Shown here: in pieces, positions 36,281 through 45,268 of the stretch
Numbering within the stretch: position 1 is the stretch's first letter
How the letters are laid out: every line of letters starts with the position of its first letter
DNA from: Pseudomonas paralcaligenes
GTDB taxonomy: Bacteria > Pseudomonadota > Gammaproteobacteria > Pseudomonadales > Pseudomonadaceae
Assembly: GCF_019655855.1 (NCBI RefSeq)
Contig: NZ_BPFX01000027.1
Location: 1-64,000 of the forward strand
Direction of reading: 5' to 3'
Length of the DNA stretch: 64,000 nucleotides
Notes under the pieces: model-generated
The model's database searches: none
Seen by the model: only the letters and a program-made list of their open reading frames with translations
Told to the model about the DNA's origin: nothing
Translations under genes and position numbers: made by a program

Positions 36281-37273
36281 TCAGTCCGCCATTTCCCCAC
36301 AAAGATCATGAGCGAACAGCCGCTCGACCTCTGATCGGGGCAGGCCGGCGCCGAGCAGGCTGAACAGCTTGCCCAGCGCGGCCTCACGGGTCATGCCGCC
36401 GCCGCTGACCAGGCCGGCCTCGGCCAGGGCGCTGCCGGCGGCGTAGACCTCGAAGTCCACGTGGCCCAGCGGGCACTGGCTGATGGCGGCCAGCACCACG
36501 CCTCGTTCGCGGGCCTCGCGCAGGGCGGCGAGTATCGCCGGGTCGTCCGAGGGGCCGGTGCCGCTTCCGTAGCATTCCAGTAGCAGGGCTTCGACGCCGT
36601 TCGCCAGGGCGGCTTGCAACTGGGTGGCGGTGAGGCCGGGGAACAGCGGTTGCACGGCCAGCGTCACTTCGCGGCGTGGCTGGCGGTAGTGCAGGGCGGT
36701 GGGGAGCGTCTCTTCGTGCACGCCGTGGCGTGGCCTGGCCATGGTGACGAAGGCGTCGAAGGCCTCGCTCTTCATCTTGCTGGCGCGGGCGCTGTGCAGC
36801 AGGTGGCCGTCGAAATACAGGTGCACGCCCGGCAGGCAGCCCTGGTCGAGCGCGGCCAGGGCGCCGAACAGGTTGGGCCAGGCGTCGCTGCCGGCGGCGC
36901 CGGCCGGCAGCATGGAGCCGGTCAGCACGATTGGCACCTGGATGCCCAGCAGCAGGAAGCTCAGCGCCGCGGCGCTGTAGGCCAGGGTGTCGGTGCCGTG
37001 CAGCAGCAGCACGGCGTCGAAGCCTTCCTCGTCCACCGCCTGGACGATGGCATTGCGCATCGCCAGCCAGTTGGCCTGGCGCATGTTGGCGCTGTCGATG
37101 GGCGGCGACAGCTCGCGGAAGCGCCAGGCCGGCGCGGGGCGCTCCGGGTGCAGGGCCTGTTCGGCCTTCAACCGCGCCTCGAAGCCGGACGCCGGAGCGA
37201 GGCCCGACTCGCTCATTTCCATGCCGATGGTGCCGCCGGTGTAGAGCACCAGCAGGTTCTGCGAAGGAGTCAT
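36281..37273 (-). CDS. ansA: L-asparaginase (type I-like)
   Basis: 330 residues. The two active-site signatures are YTGGTIGM (catalytic Thr near residue 14) and LLHGTDTLAYSAAAL (Thr/Asp near 94-95). It hydrolyses asparagine to aspartate and ammonia. There is no signal peptide, so a cytoplasmic enzyme is likely. It stands downstream of the AGCS transporter on the same strand but is separated by a terminator. It fits thematically with glutaminase nearby. Confidence 0.88.
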   Translation of the reverse strand: MTPSQNLLVLYTGGTIGMEMSESGLAPASGFEARLKAEQALHPERPAPAWRFRELSPPIDSANMRQANWLAMRNAIVQAVDEEGFDAVLLLHGTDTLAYSAAALSFLLLGIQVPIVLTGSMLPAGAAGSDAWPNLFGALAALDQGCLPGVHLYFDGHLLHSARASKMKSEAFDAFVTMARPRHGVHEETLPTALHYRQPRREVTLAVQPLFPGLTATQLQAALANGVEALLLECYGSGTGPSDDPAILAALREARERGVVLAAISQCPLGHVDFEVYAAGSALAEAGLVSGGGMTREAALGKLFSLLGAGLPRSEVERLFAHDLCGEMAD

Positions 37274-37348
37274 GCGCTTATTCCAACAGTAGCGGTACGG
37301 GTCTGGATAGCCCGAGTGTAACGGCGTGGGCGCCGAGGCGGGGCAAAC

Positions 37349-37375
37349 AAAAAGGGGGCTGCGCGCCCCCTTTTT
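37349..37375 (-). terminator. Terminator of the AGCS symporter gene
   Basis: AAAAAGGGGGC / GCCCCCTTTTT stem just after the symporter stop at 37391 on the minus strand, 76 bases before the asparaginase start. Confidence 0.85.
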
Positions 37376-37390
37376 ATTACACCGGATGAC

Positions 37391-38839
37391 TCAGCGCTGG
37401 TGCAGGCTGTGGCTCAGGGCGACGTGCTCGTCGGCGCTGGCTGGCTGCGGGTTGGCCGGCCAGGCGACGGGGTCGAGGTCCAGGTCGGCGAAGTCCTTCG
37501 GATCGAACACCGGGGTGGCGATGCCGGCGGCGCGCTGGCGGTCGTAGTCGCGCATCAGGCGCAGGCCGACCTTGATCAGCATGGCCAGGGCGGCCAGGTT
37601 GACGAAGGCCAGGCAGGTCATGGTGATGTCGGCGAAGGCGAACACGGTGCCCAGGTTCTGCATCGAGCCCCAGAAGATCAGCGCCAGCACCAGGCCGCGA
37701 TACACCAGCAGCGGGGTGCGGCCACGGCCGACGAGGAACTGCAGGGCGTTCTCGCCGAGGTAGTAGTTGTAGAGGATGCAGGTGAACACGAACAGGCTCA
37801 GCGCCACGCTGACGAAGATCCGGCCCCAGTCGCCGACCACGGCGGCCAGCGAGTTCTGGGTGAGGACGATGCCGTCGCCCTCGAAGCCCGGGGTGTAGAA
37901 GCCGGACAGCAGGATCAGCAGGGCGGTGCAGGTGCAGATCACGAAGGTGTCGAGGAACACGCTGAACGCCTGGACCACGCCCTGCGCGACCGGGTGTTTC
38001 ACGGCGGCCACGGCGGCCACGTTCGGGGCGCTGCCGAGGCCCGCCTCGTTGGCGAACACGCCGCGCTTCACACCCATCACGATGGCGCTGCCGAGCAGGC
38101 CGGCGAAGGCCGGCTCCAGGCCGAAGGCGCTCTTGACGATGGTCACCAGCATGTCCGGCACCAGTTCGATCTGGCTGACGATCACGTACAGGGTCACGGC
38201 GATGTAGGCCAGGGTCTTGACCGGCACCAGCAGGTCGGAGACAGCGGCGATGCGCTTGATCCCGCCGATGAACACCAGGCCCAGCAGCACGGCCAGGGCC
38301 AGGCCGGTGTAGTGCACCGGGAAGCCGAAGGCGTTCTCCAGCGAGTGGGTCACGGTGAAGGACTGCAGGCCGTTGAAGGCGAAGCCGTAGGTGACCAGCA
38401 GGAGCACGGCGAAGGTCAGCGCCATCCAGCGCAGCTTCAGGCCGTGCTGGATGTAGTAGGCCGGGCCGCCGCGGTACAGGCCGTCGCCGTCGGCGCGCTT
38501 GTAGGCCTGGGCCAGGGTGCACTCGAAGAAGCTGCTGGACATGCCGACCAGGGCGGTCACCCACATCCAGAACACCGCGCCCGGGCCGCCGAGGGTCACG
38601 GCGACGCCCACACCGGCGATGTTGCCGGCGCCGACGCGGCCGGCGAGGCTCAGCATCAGGGCCTGGAACGAACTCAACTGGCCGGCGCTGCCACGGATCG
38701 AGTCCTTGAACACGCTGAACATGTGGCCGAAGTGGCGGAACTGGACGAAGCGCGAGCGGAGGGTGAAGTAGCTGCCCAGACCCACGATCAGCACGATCAG
38801 CAGTTTTCCGGACAGGAAATCGTTGAGCATTTCCAGCAT
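37391..38839 (-). CDS. Sodium:alanine/glycine (AGCS) family symporter
   Basis: 482 residues with about eleven membrane helices. The family signatures GAGNIAGVGVAVTLGGPGAVFWMWV and GLGSAPNVAAVAAVKHPV are intact. It takes up small neutral amino acids (alanine, glycine or glutamine-type) with Na+. The start MLEMLNDFLSGKL has GAGG eight bases upstream. It is divergent from glsA across 278 bases, and possible glutamine uptake next to glutaminase is a reasonable inference. Confidence 0.9.
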   Translation of the reverse strand: MLEMLNDFLSGKLLIVLIVGLGSYFTLRSRFVQFRHFGHMFSVFKDSIRGSAGQLSSFQALMLSLAGRVGAGNIAGVGVAVTLGGPGAVFWMWVTALVGMSSSFFECTLAQAYKRADGDGLYRGGPAYYIQHGLKLRWMALTFAVLLLVTYGFAFNGLQSFTVTHSLENAFGFPVHYTGLALAVLLGLVFIGGIKRIAAVSDLLVPVKTLAYIAVTLYVIVSQIELVPDMLVTIVKSAFGLEPAFAGLLGSAIVMGVKRGVFANEAGLGSAPNVAAVAAVKHPVAQGVVQAFSVFLDTFVICTCTALLILLSGFYTPGFEGDGIVLTQNSLAAVVGDWGRIFVSVALSLFVFTCILYNYYLGENALQFLVGRGRTPLLVYRGLVLALIFWGSMQNLGTVFAFADITMTCLAFVNLAALAMLIKVGLRLMRDYDRQRAAGIATPVFDPKDFADLDLDPVAWPANPQPASADEHVALSHSLHQR

Positions 38840-39117
38840 GGCGAGGACCTCGATTCTTATTGTTCGACTGGACGGAAGAACACGGCGCTGCCGTGGACGG
38901 GCATGGTCGACCCGGCGTCCACCCCGGGCAATTTCGCGGACTGTGGCGATATGACGCGAGTTGGCGCTCAAAAAGCGTCTCTAGCGTCACAATAGGGCAC
39001 TCACCCGCACAGGCACCGAGCCGTCTGTCATGCGTGTTTCGAGCTGGCCCGACACAACTGTGATGATGCGCCGCACGTGTGCGTCTATGTCGGCACCCAC
39101 CTATGGAGAAGCCGAGC

Positions 39118-40038
39118 ATGCAGGCACTGCTGAACGAAATCCTGGACCAGGTGCGCCCGCTGCTGGGCCAGGGCGAGCTGGCCGACTACATCCCCGCGCT
39201 GGCCGAGGTGCCGGCCGATCGCCTGGGCATCGCCGTGCAGGGCGTGGATGGCAGTCTGTGGCAGGCCGGCGATGCCGCCGAAGCGTTCTCGATCCAGAGT
39301 ATTTCCAAGGTGTTCAGCCTGGTGCAGGCCATCCAGCGTTGCGGCGAAGACATCTGGCTGCGCCTGGGGCACGAGCCGTCCGGCCAGCCGTTCAACTCGC
39401 TGGTGCAACTGGAGTTCGAGCGCGGCCGCCCGCGCAACCCGTTCATCAACGCCGGCGCCCTGGTGATCTGCGACATCAACCAGTCGCGCTTCGCCGCGCC
39501 GACACTGTCCATGCGCGATCTCGTGCGCCGCCTGTCCGGCAACCCGCTGCTGGTGTCGGACGAGCGGGTCGCCGAGTCGGAATACCAGCACCGTGCGCGC
39601 AACGCCGCGGCGGCCTACCTGATGCAGGCCTTCGGCAATTTCCACAACGAGGTCGAAACGGTGCTGCGCAGCTACTTCCACCATTGCGCCCTGGCCATGA
39701 ACTGCGTGGACCTGGCCCGCGCCTGCGCCTTCCTGGCCAACCAGGGCATCTGCCCGCGCAGCGGCGAGCGGGTGCTGACGGCCCGGCAGACCCAGCAGGT
39801 CAACGCCATCATGGCGACCAGTGGCCTGTACGACGAAGCCGGCAACTTCGCCTACCGGGTCGGCCTGCCAGGCAAGAGCGGTGTCGGTGGCGGTATCGTC
39901 GCGGTGGTGCCGGGGCGTTTCAGCCTGTGCGTGTGGTCGCCGGAGCTGAACGCCGCCGGCAATTCCCTGGCCGGCATGGCGACCCTGGAGGCCCTCAGCG
40001 CGCGGATCGGCTGGTCGGTGTTCGCCCCGCTTGGCTGA
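39118..40038 (+). CDS. glsA: Glutaminase (serine-dependent)
   Basis: 306 residues. The beta-lactamase-like catalytic motif [10 protein letters not shown] (Ser61-x-x-Lys64), followed by NPFINAGAL and GKSGVGGGI, identifies serine-dependent glutaminase, which hydrolyses glutamine to glutamate and ammonia. The start is the ATG at 39118, with GGAG nine bases before; an ATG at 39103 is in frame but less typical. The next gene, a DNA-binding regulator, follows in the same direction after 48 bases. Confidence 0.93.
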   Translation: MQALLNEILDQVRPLLGQGELADYIPALAEVPADRLGIAVQGVDGSLWQAGDAAEAFSIQSISKVFSLVQAIQRCGEDIWLRLGHEPSGQPFNSLVQLEFERGRPRNPFINAGALVICDINQSRFAAPTLSMRDLVRRLSGNPLLVSDERVAESEYQHRARNAAAAYLMQAFGNFHNEVETVLRSYFHHCALAMNCVDLARACAFLANQGICPRSGERVLTARQTQQVNAIMATSGLYDEAGNFAYRVGLPGKSGVGGGIVAVVPGRFSLCVWSPELNAAGNSLAGMATLEALSARIGWSVFAPLG

Positions 40039-40086
40039 CCGGTGTCGATGCTAGACTCGCGCCGCGCGCATCATCAGGAGAGGCCC

Positions 40087-40899
40087 GTGTCGCAAGCCCT
40101 CGGCAACAACCTCAAGCTGCTCTGCAGCCACTACCGGTCCATCGCGGAGGTATGCCGCAAGCTGGCGATCAACCGGGCCCAGTTCAACAAGTACCTCGGC
40201 GGCCAGAGCCGCCCCACGCCGTACAACCTCAAGCGCATCTGCGACTTCTTCGGCGTCGAGGACTACGAGCTGATGCTGCCGCCGGAGCAGTTCGCCCGGC
40301 TGCTCGGCGTGCGCGCCGACCGCGCCCAGGCGCAGGCCGCCAGCGATCCCCTGCTGGAACTGTTCGCCCCGCTGCGCGAGCACTCCAGTTCGCTGGCGCG
40401 CTACTGCGGCTACTACTTCGAGTATTCCAACTGCATGTCGGTACCCGGCCAGGTGCTGCTGTCGCTGGTGCATCTGCGCGAGGAACGCGGCAACTACGTG
40501 TTCGAGCGCCAGGAGAGGCAGGAGCGCGCGCGGGGCGGCGACGCCGAGGACTGGGTGCGCTGCCGCTATCTGGGCGCGGCCTTCTACCTGCAGGACCGGC
40601 TGTTCCTCATCGACTACGAGTCGCTCACCGGCAACGAGATGAGCCAGACCATCCTCATCCCCAGCTTCAAGAGCCGCATCACTCGCCTCAACGGCCTGAA
40701 GACCGGCGTTTCCAGCGGCGACCGGCGCACCCCGGCCTGCACCCGGGTGGTCTGGCACTACCTCGGCGAGGAGATCAACCGGGTCAACGCCTATCGCCAG
40801 GTGATGCTCTACCCGCCAGAGGATGCGCGCATCGACGACGACATCCGCCAGCGTCTGTCCGGCGCGCATATCCGCGACGGTCTGTTCGAGATCGAATAG
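40087..40899 (+). CDS. XRE-type helix-turn-helix regulator with unknown C-terminal domain
   Basis: 270 residues from a GTG with AGGAG seven bases upstream. The N-terminal ~65 residues (SIAEVCRKLAINRAQFNKYLGGQSRPTPYNLKRICDFFGV) form a Cro/C1-type DNA-binding domain. The C-terminal ~190 residues contain YYFEYSNCMSVPGQVLLSLVHLRE and match no domain that I recognise by sight. It follows glsA and could regulate glsA and the AGCS transporter; this is inferred from adjacency only. Confidence 0.75.
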   Translation: MSQALGNNLKLLCSHYRSIAEVCRKLAINRAQFNKYLGGQSRPTPYNLKRICDFFGVEDYELMLPPEQFARLLGVRADRAQAQAASDPLLELFAPLREHSSSLARYCGYYFEYSNCMSVPGQVLLSLVHLREERGNYVFERQERQERARGGDAEDWVRCRYLGAAFYLQDRLFLIDYESLTGNEMSQTILIPSFKSRITRLNGLKTGVSSGDRRTPACTRVVWHYLGEEINRVNAYRQVMLYPPEDARIDDDIRQRLSGAHIRDGLFEIE

Positions 40900-40927
40900 C
40901 CCAGGACAGGTGGCAGGCCGCCGCGGC

Positions 40928-41116
40928 TTACAGGCTGCGCGGCAGCCACACGATCATCGCCAGGCAGAACACCGAGAGCGCGATGCAGAACCAGAGGAAG
41001 CGCCGCTGCCGGCGCTGCTGGGGACGGTCGGTGGGCAGGGGCATGCCGCAACCGTCGCAGGCGACGGCCTGCTCCGGTTGCGAGCGCTGGCAGTACAGGC
41101 AGGTGCGCGTGGCCAT
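40928..41116 (-). CDS. dnrP: DnrP-type small zinc-ribbon membrane protein
   Basis: 62 residues: a double CxxC zinc ribbon (CLYC ... CDGC) followed by a basic linker (RRQRR) and one C-terminal membrane helix (FCIALSVFCLAMIVWL). It lies four bases after dnr, as does DnrP in P. stutzeri, the basis of the symbol. Its function is unknown, but it belongs to the operon of the two regulators. Confidence 0.75.
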   Translation of the reverse strand: MATRTCLYCQRSQPEQAVACDGCGMPLPTDRPQQRRQRRFLWFCIALSVFCLAMIVWLPRSL

Positions 41117-41120
41117 GGCG

Positions 41121-41864
41121 CTACTCGAACTGCTCGAGACGCTGGCGATCGAGGATGCGGATGACCTTCGCCTGCTGGGTGATGATGCCTTCGTCGATCA
41201 GGCGGCGGATGATCCGCGAGAAGGTTTCCGGCTGGATCGACAGGTGCCCGGCGATCAGCTGCCGGGCCATCGGCAGCTCCAGCTCCGGTTCCTCGCTCTG
41301 GCTGCGCGCCAGCTGGGTGAGCAGGTAGCGCACCACGCGGTGGGTGGCGTTCTTCAGCGACAGCGTCTCGATCTCGTTGATGCGCTGGTGCAGGCGGATG
41401 CACAGCTTGCCGAGCAGGGCGAAGGTCAGCCGCGAGTTGCCCTGCAGCAGGCGCATGTAGGTGGTGTTGGAGAAGCGGTACAGCTGCACCGGGCCGAGCG
41501 CCTGGGCCGAGGCCACGTAGTCGGGGGTGTCCATCAGCATCATCGCTTCGGCGAAGGTCTGCCGCTCGCCGATGACCTCGAACACCTTCTCCTGGCCGTC
41601 CGGCGTCAGGCGGTAGATTTTCACCGCGCCGGCGATGACGAAGAAGAACGCGTGCGCCGGCTCGCCCTGCATGAACAGGATGTCGCCCCTGTCCAGGTTG
41701 AGCAGCTGGCTGTCGGCGAGCAGTTCGTCCAGCTGCTCGTCGGACATCGGCTCGAACAGGTGGTGGCTGCGCAGGATCTGGTGGTGCACGCGGTGCAGCC
41801 CCATGGTCGGGTCCTGGCCGCCCGAGGTGGCGATCATCCGGGTCGGGATGGTGTTATCGAGCAT
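41121..41864 (-). CDS. dnr: Crp/Fnr family regulator Dnr-like (NO-responsive)
   Basis: 247 residues. A cyclic nucleotide-like effector domain (DRGDILFMQGEPAHAFFFVIAGAVKIYRL) is followed by a helix-turn-helix with QPETFSR, the ExxSR signature that reads TTGAT half-sites. No N-terminal cysteine cluster is present, so it is not an iron-sulfur Fnr/Anr but fits Dnr, which senses NO through heme and activates denitrification genes. It would bind the TTGAY-N4-ATCAA boxes upstream of nosR, norC and norQ. Its start overlaps the second regulator's end. Confidence 0.85.
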   Translation of the reverse strand: MLDNTIPTRMIATSGGQDPTMGLHRVHHQILRSHHLFEPMSDEQLDELLADSQLLNLDRGDILFMQGEPAHAFFFVIAGAVKIYRLTPDGQEKVFEVIGERQTFAEAMMLMDTPDYVASAQALGPVQLYRFSNTTYMRLLQGNSRLTFALLGKLCIRLHQRINEIETLSLKNATHRVVRYLLTQLARSQSEEPELELPMARQLIAGHLSIQPETFSRIIRRLIDEGIITQQAKVIRILDRQRLEQFE

Positions 41865-42561
41865 GGTCGGTCTCCGGTGGTTCGGCGTAGCGGGCGATGC
41901 CGTCCAGGTCGAGCAGCGCCACGTGCTGGCGCCCCAGTTCGAGCAGTCCGCGTTCCTTCCAGGCGCTGAGCAGGCGGCTGACGGTGTGCAGAGTGGTGCC
42001 GGTCATCTCCGCGAGGTTCTGTCGCGACAGCGGGAAATCGATGCTGACGCCGGTGGCCGTGCTGCGCCCGAACTGCTGCGCCAGGCGTAGCAGGGCATGC
42101 GCCAGGCGCTGCTCGACGCGCTCGGTGGACAGCTCGCGGATGCGCTGGTGGGCATCCTGCAGGCGCTTGCCGACGGCCTGCACCACGTGTTCGGTCAGGT
42201 GCGTGCAGACCCGGCTCAGCGGCTCCCACTGGGCCGAGGGCCAGCGCAGCGCGCAGCTGTCCTCCACGGCGACGGCGGACGCCGGGAAATGGCTCATCGC
42301 CATGGCTCGGGCGATGCCGAACAGCTCGCCGCTGCATACGTAGCGCACCACCACGCGCTCGCCGGCCGGGGTCAGCTGGGAGATCTGCAGGTGGCCGCCG
42401 AGCAGGAAGAAGAAATGCCGGGCGGGCTCGCCCTGCTGGAAGACGAATTCGCCCTTGAGGAAGTGGCATTCCTGCGCGTGCGCCAGCGCTTCCCTGAGCT
42501 CGCTGTCGCTCAGTGGCGAGAACAGAGGCAGGCGTGCTATCAGCTCGAGCTCGGGTGGCAT
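41854..42561 (-). CDS. Second Crp/Fnr family regulator, divergent from nirK
   Basis: 235 residues. The effector domain (KGEFVFQQGEPARHFFFLLGGHLQISQL) is followed by a recognition helix with TLHTVSRLLSAW. The normal ExxSR glutamate is replaced by His192 (HTVSR), which should change DNA specificity away from TTGAT. It is transcribed away from nirK, with a TTGTC-N4-GACAA palindrome between them, and it overlaps dnr by 11 bases. The start ATG at 42561 (MPPELELIARLPLF) is preferred. Its signal is not known. Confidence 0.85.
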   Translation of the reverse strand: MPPELELIARLPLFSPLSDSELREALAHAQECHFLKGEFVFQQGEPARHFFFLLGGHLQISQLTPAGERVVVRYVCSGELFGIARAMAMSHFPASAVAVEDSCALRWPSAQWEPLSRVCTHLTEHVVQAVGKRLQDAHQRIRELSTERVEQRLAHALLRLAQQFGRSTATGVSIDFPLSRQNLAEMTGTTLHTVSRLLSAWKERGLLELGRQHVALLDLDGIARYAEPPETDHAR

Positions 42562-42650
42562 AGGGCACCAGATTGGGGCAGTGCGGCGGATGAGCTGATC
42601 GTAGCGCGCCGCTCGACTGCACCGGTGCGGTATGTTGTCGCTGCCCACCC

Positions 42651-42674
42651 CTTCTTTGTCCCAGGACAAAGAAG
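42651..42674. promoter_or_regulatory. Palindromic operator between the Crp/Fnr gene and nirK (TTGTC-N4-GACAA)
   Basis: An 11-base arm CTTCTTTGTCC is repeated exactly inverted after a two-base centre. In Crp/Fnr terms it is TTGTC-CCAG-GACAA (42656-42669), 55 bases before the nirK start. No TTGAT-type box was seen in this 167-base interval. Confidence 0.7.
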
Positions 42675-42728
42675 CCGGCGTCGCGATGCCCTGCAATGGT
42701 GTCAGCCAACCTAAAAAGGGAAGACGCC

Positions 42729-43814
42729 ATGAAAGCTTTCAAACCCCTGCTGATCGCCAGCGCCATCGCCCTGTGCTTTTCCAGCACCTCGCTGCTTGCG
42801 GACACCACCGACGGCCTGCAGCGGGTCAAGGTCGATCTGGTCGCGCCGCCGCAGGTGCATGCCCATGAGCAGGCCACCACCAGCAAGCCCAAGGTCGTGC
42901 AGTTCCGCATGGTCATCCAGGAGAAGAAGGTGGTGATCGACAACCAGGGCACCACCCTGCAGGCGATGACCTTCGACGGCTCCATGCCCGGCCCGACCAT
43001 GGTGGTGCACGAGGGCGACTACGTGGAGCTGACCCTGGTCAACCCCGCCACCAACGCCATGCCGCACAACATCGACTTCCACGCCGCCACCGGTGCCCTC
43101 GGCGGCGCCAAGCTGACCCAGGTGGCCCCGGGCGAGGAGGCGGTGCTGCGCTTCAAGGCCGACCGCAGCGGCACCTTCGTCTACCACTGTGCGCCGGAAG
43201 GCATGGTCGCCTGGCACGTGGTCGCCGGCATGAGCGGCACCCTGATGGTGCTGCCGCGCGAAGGCCTGAAGGACCCGGACGGCAAGCCGCTGCACTACGA
43301 CCGCGCCTACACCATCGGCGAGTTCGACCTGTACATCCCGAAGGACGCCGACGGCAAGTACAAGGACTACCCGGACCTCGCCTCCAGCTACGCGGACACC
43401 CGCGATGTGATGCGCACCCTGACCCCGACCCATGTGGTGTTCAACGGCAAGGTGGGTTCGCTGACCGGCGAGAACGCCATGACCGCCAAGGTCGGTGAGA
43501 CCGTGCTGTTCATCCACTCCCAGGCCAACCGCGACACCCGTCCGCACCTGATCGGCGGCCACGGCGACTGGGTCTGGGAGACCGGCAAGTTCGCCAACGC
43601 GCCGGAGAAGAACCTGGAGACCTGGTTCATCCGTGGCGGCTCGGCGGGCGCGGCGCTGTACACCTTCAAGCAGCCCGGGGTGTACGCCTACGTCAACCAC
43701 AACCTGATCGAGGCGATGGAGCTGGGCGCCGCCGGCCACGTCAAGGTCGAGGGCGAGTGGAACGACGACCTGATGAAGCAGATCAAGGCTCCCGGCCCGA
43801 TCACTTCCAAGTAA
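42729..43814 (+). CDS. nirK: Copper-containing nitrite reductase
   Basis: 361 residues reducing nitrite to NO in the periplasm. Signal peptide ([16 protein letters not shown]) then two cupredoxin domains. Type 1 copper ligands are His113, Cys154, His163 and Met168; type 2 ligands are His118, His153 and His324. The catalytic Asp116 (in HNIDFH) and His273 (in RPHLIGGH) are present, so it should be active. The start chosen, MKAFKPL, has AGGGA upstream. It is followed by nirV. nirS-type genes are absent from the window. Confidence 0.95.
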   Translation: MKAFKPLLIASAIALCFSSTSLLADTTDGLQRVKVDLVAPPQVHAHEQATTSKPKVVQFRMVIQEKKVVIDNQGTTLQAMTFDGSMPGPTMVVHEGDYVELTLVNPATNAMPHNIDFHAATGALGGAKLTQVAPGEEAVLRFKADRSGTFVYHCAPEGMVAWHVVAGMSGTLMVLPREGLKDPDGKPLHYDRAYTIGEFDLYIPKDADGKYKDYPDLASSYADTRDVMRTLTPTHVVFNGKVGSLTGENAMTAKVGETVLFIHSQANRDTRPHLIGGHGDWVWETGKFANAPEKNLETWFIRGGSAGAALYTFKQPGVYAYVNHNLIEAMELGAAGHVKVEGEWNDDLMKQIKAPGPITSK

Positions 43815-43824
43815 GGGCGTGGCG

Positions 43825-44547
43825 ATGAGAGCACTGCTGGCAGGCGGGTTGCTGGTGCTCGGCGGCTGTATGCCGGCCACCGGCATCGACGAGAGCGAAT
43901 GGGTGCGGATCGCCGCCGGCACCGCCCATTACCAGGCCGTCGACGCCAGCGGCGCCGCCATCGAGGAGCGCAGCGACGGCTTCGCCATCATGCGCCGCCA
44001 GGTCAGCCAGGCGGAGTACGCGGCGTGCGTCGTGGCGCAGGCCTGCATGCCCCTGGACGGCGCGCTGCGCCAGGCCGAGGCGCCCGACCTGCCGGCGGTG
44101 GGCATCAGCTGGCTGGACGCCAGCGCCTACGCCCAATGGATGACCCGGCGCACGGGTGTGGAGCATCGCCTGCCCCGCTACGCCGAGTGGGTGCTGGCCG
44201 CCGGCGAGGCTTTCGAGGACGAGCCGCCGCAGGTCTTCGACGATGCCCGCAACCCGGCGCAGCGCTGGCTGGCGGAATACGACCGCGAGTCCCGGCGCAA
44301 GCCGCTGGACCCGCGCCCGCTGGCGTTCGGCAGCCAGGGCCACAACGGCAACGGTCTGCTCGACGTGGCCGGCAACGTCTGGGAATGGACCGACAGCTGC
44401 TTCGGCCAGGGCGAGTTCTGCGGCATCCGCGTCGCCGCCGGGCAACATCCCAGCGGCCTGTCCGACTTCGTGCGCGATCCCGTCAGTGGCGCCTGCTCGG
44501 TGGGGGTGCCGCCGAGCAATCTGGGCTTCAGATTGGTACGCGATTAA
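43825..44547 (+). CDS. nirV: NirV-type lipoprotein (formylglycine-generating enzyme/SUMF1 fold)
   Basis: 240 residues. The lipobox LGGC (Cys15) follows a short hydrophobic leader. The rest has the SUMF1 fold: VSQAEYAAC, PAVGISWLDASAYAQWM, RLPRYAEWVLAA, GNVWEWTDS and LGFRLVRD. NirV follows nirK in many denitrifiers and probably supports maturation or function of the reductase, but its activity is unproven. A GTG six bases upstream is an alternative start. The gene begins 11 bases after nirK. Confidence 0.9.
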   Translation: MRALLAGGLLVLGGCMPATGIDESEWVRIAAGTAHYQAVDASGAAIEERSDGFAIMRRQVSQAEYAACVVAQACMPLDGALRQAEAPDLPAVGISWLDASAYAQWMTRRTGVEHRLPRYAEWVLAAGEAFEDEPPQVFDDARNPAQRWLAEYDRESRRKPLDPRPLAFGSQGHNGNGLLDVAGNVWEWTDSCFGQGEFCGIRVAAGQHPSGLSDFVRDPVSGACSVGVPPSNLGFRLVRD

Positions 44548-44548
44548 G

Positions 44549-44630
44549 TTCGCGGCCAAGGCCGCTCCCACAAAGGCCGCCCCTACAGAGGATGGTGTTT
44601 GTAATTGTGGGAGCGGACTTGTCCGCGAAG
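44549..44630. repeat. REPIN pair between nirV and the RAYT gene
   Basis: Inward-facing REP arms TTCGCGGCCAAGGCCGCTCC and GTGGGAGCGGACTTGTCCGC flank about 35 bases. It directly follows the nirV stop. Confidence 0.85.
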
Positions 44631-44648
44631 CTCTTCCAGCCTATGGCC

Positions 44649-45101
44649 TCAGAGCCAACAGGCATCCCAAAGCGGATAATCGCCAATACGCTCTACCAGA
44701 CCTGCTCGCAATGGATTGGCAATGATGTAGCGGGCAACAGCTCGAAGGTCTTCCTCCCGGCGCAAAGCCCGGTCATGAAAGCCCTGCTGCCACAGCACAC
44801 CCGAGCATCCGATGCTCCGGTTGATGTGTCGCGAGCTGTTGTTCTTGATCCGCCGCATGAGTCTGTCCAGCGGGCGGTCGCGCAGTTCGACCAGCCAGTG
44901 CAGGTGATCGGGCATCACCACCCAGGCCAGCGAAGTGACCCAACCGTCATCGTTGGCGGCGCGTAATTCCGTTACGAGCAGGCGACCCAGATGGAAGTCG
45001 CTGAAGAATGGCTGGCGCTGATAGGTGGTGGTGGTCAGCAGGTAGGGGCGGCCGGGCTCCGAATGGCGGCCAAGGAGCAGGCGGTGGGATTCGGCGGGCA
45101 T
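44649..45101 (-). CDS. REP-associated tyrosine transposase (RAYT)
   Basis: 150 residues of the Y1/IS200-like HUH nuclease fold. VVMPDHLHWLVEL carries the His66-x-His68 metal motif, WQQGFHDRALR is the RAYT-specific segment, and Tyr125 in VARYIIANPL is the likely nucleophile. RAYTs mobilise REP/REPIN sequences in trans. It is bracketed by REPINs at 44549-44630 and 45185-45250, sits between nirV and tatE, and is probably functional since no motif is broken. Confidence 0.9.
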   Translation of the reverse strand: MPAESHRLLLGRHSEPGRPYLLTTTTYQRQPFFSDFHLGRLLVTELRAANDDGWVTSLAWVVMPDHLHWLVELRDRPLDRLMRRIKNNSSRHINRSIGCSGVLWQQGFHDRALRREEDLRAVARYIIANPLRAGLVERIGDYPLWDACWL

Positions 45102-45184
45102 TCCTTTGCCTCAGGGGAAAGCGGGTTTTTCGGTATAGCACAGAGGGGGGCTTGTTCGCGGACAAGCCAGCAAGAGTTTCAATT

Positions 45185-45250
45185 GTGGGAGCGGCCTTGG
45201 CCGCGAATAGGACCAGCAGAAAAGCATCGCGGCCAAGGCCGCTCCCACAA
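45185..45250. repeat. REPIN between RAYT gene and tatE
   Basis: GTGGGAGCGGCCTTGGCCGCG and its inverted complement separated by ~22 bases. A degenerate half-copy (TTCGCGGACAAGCC) lies just to the left at 45154-45168. Confidence 0.85.
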
Positions 45251-45268
45251 GGGGTGGGGGGTGCGCTC

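Noticed and set aside
44549..45250. CRISPR-like spacing of palindromes near the RAYT gene
   Set aside because: Arms are in inverted pairs with non-uniform intervals and no unique spacers, so REPINs and not a CRISPR array.
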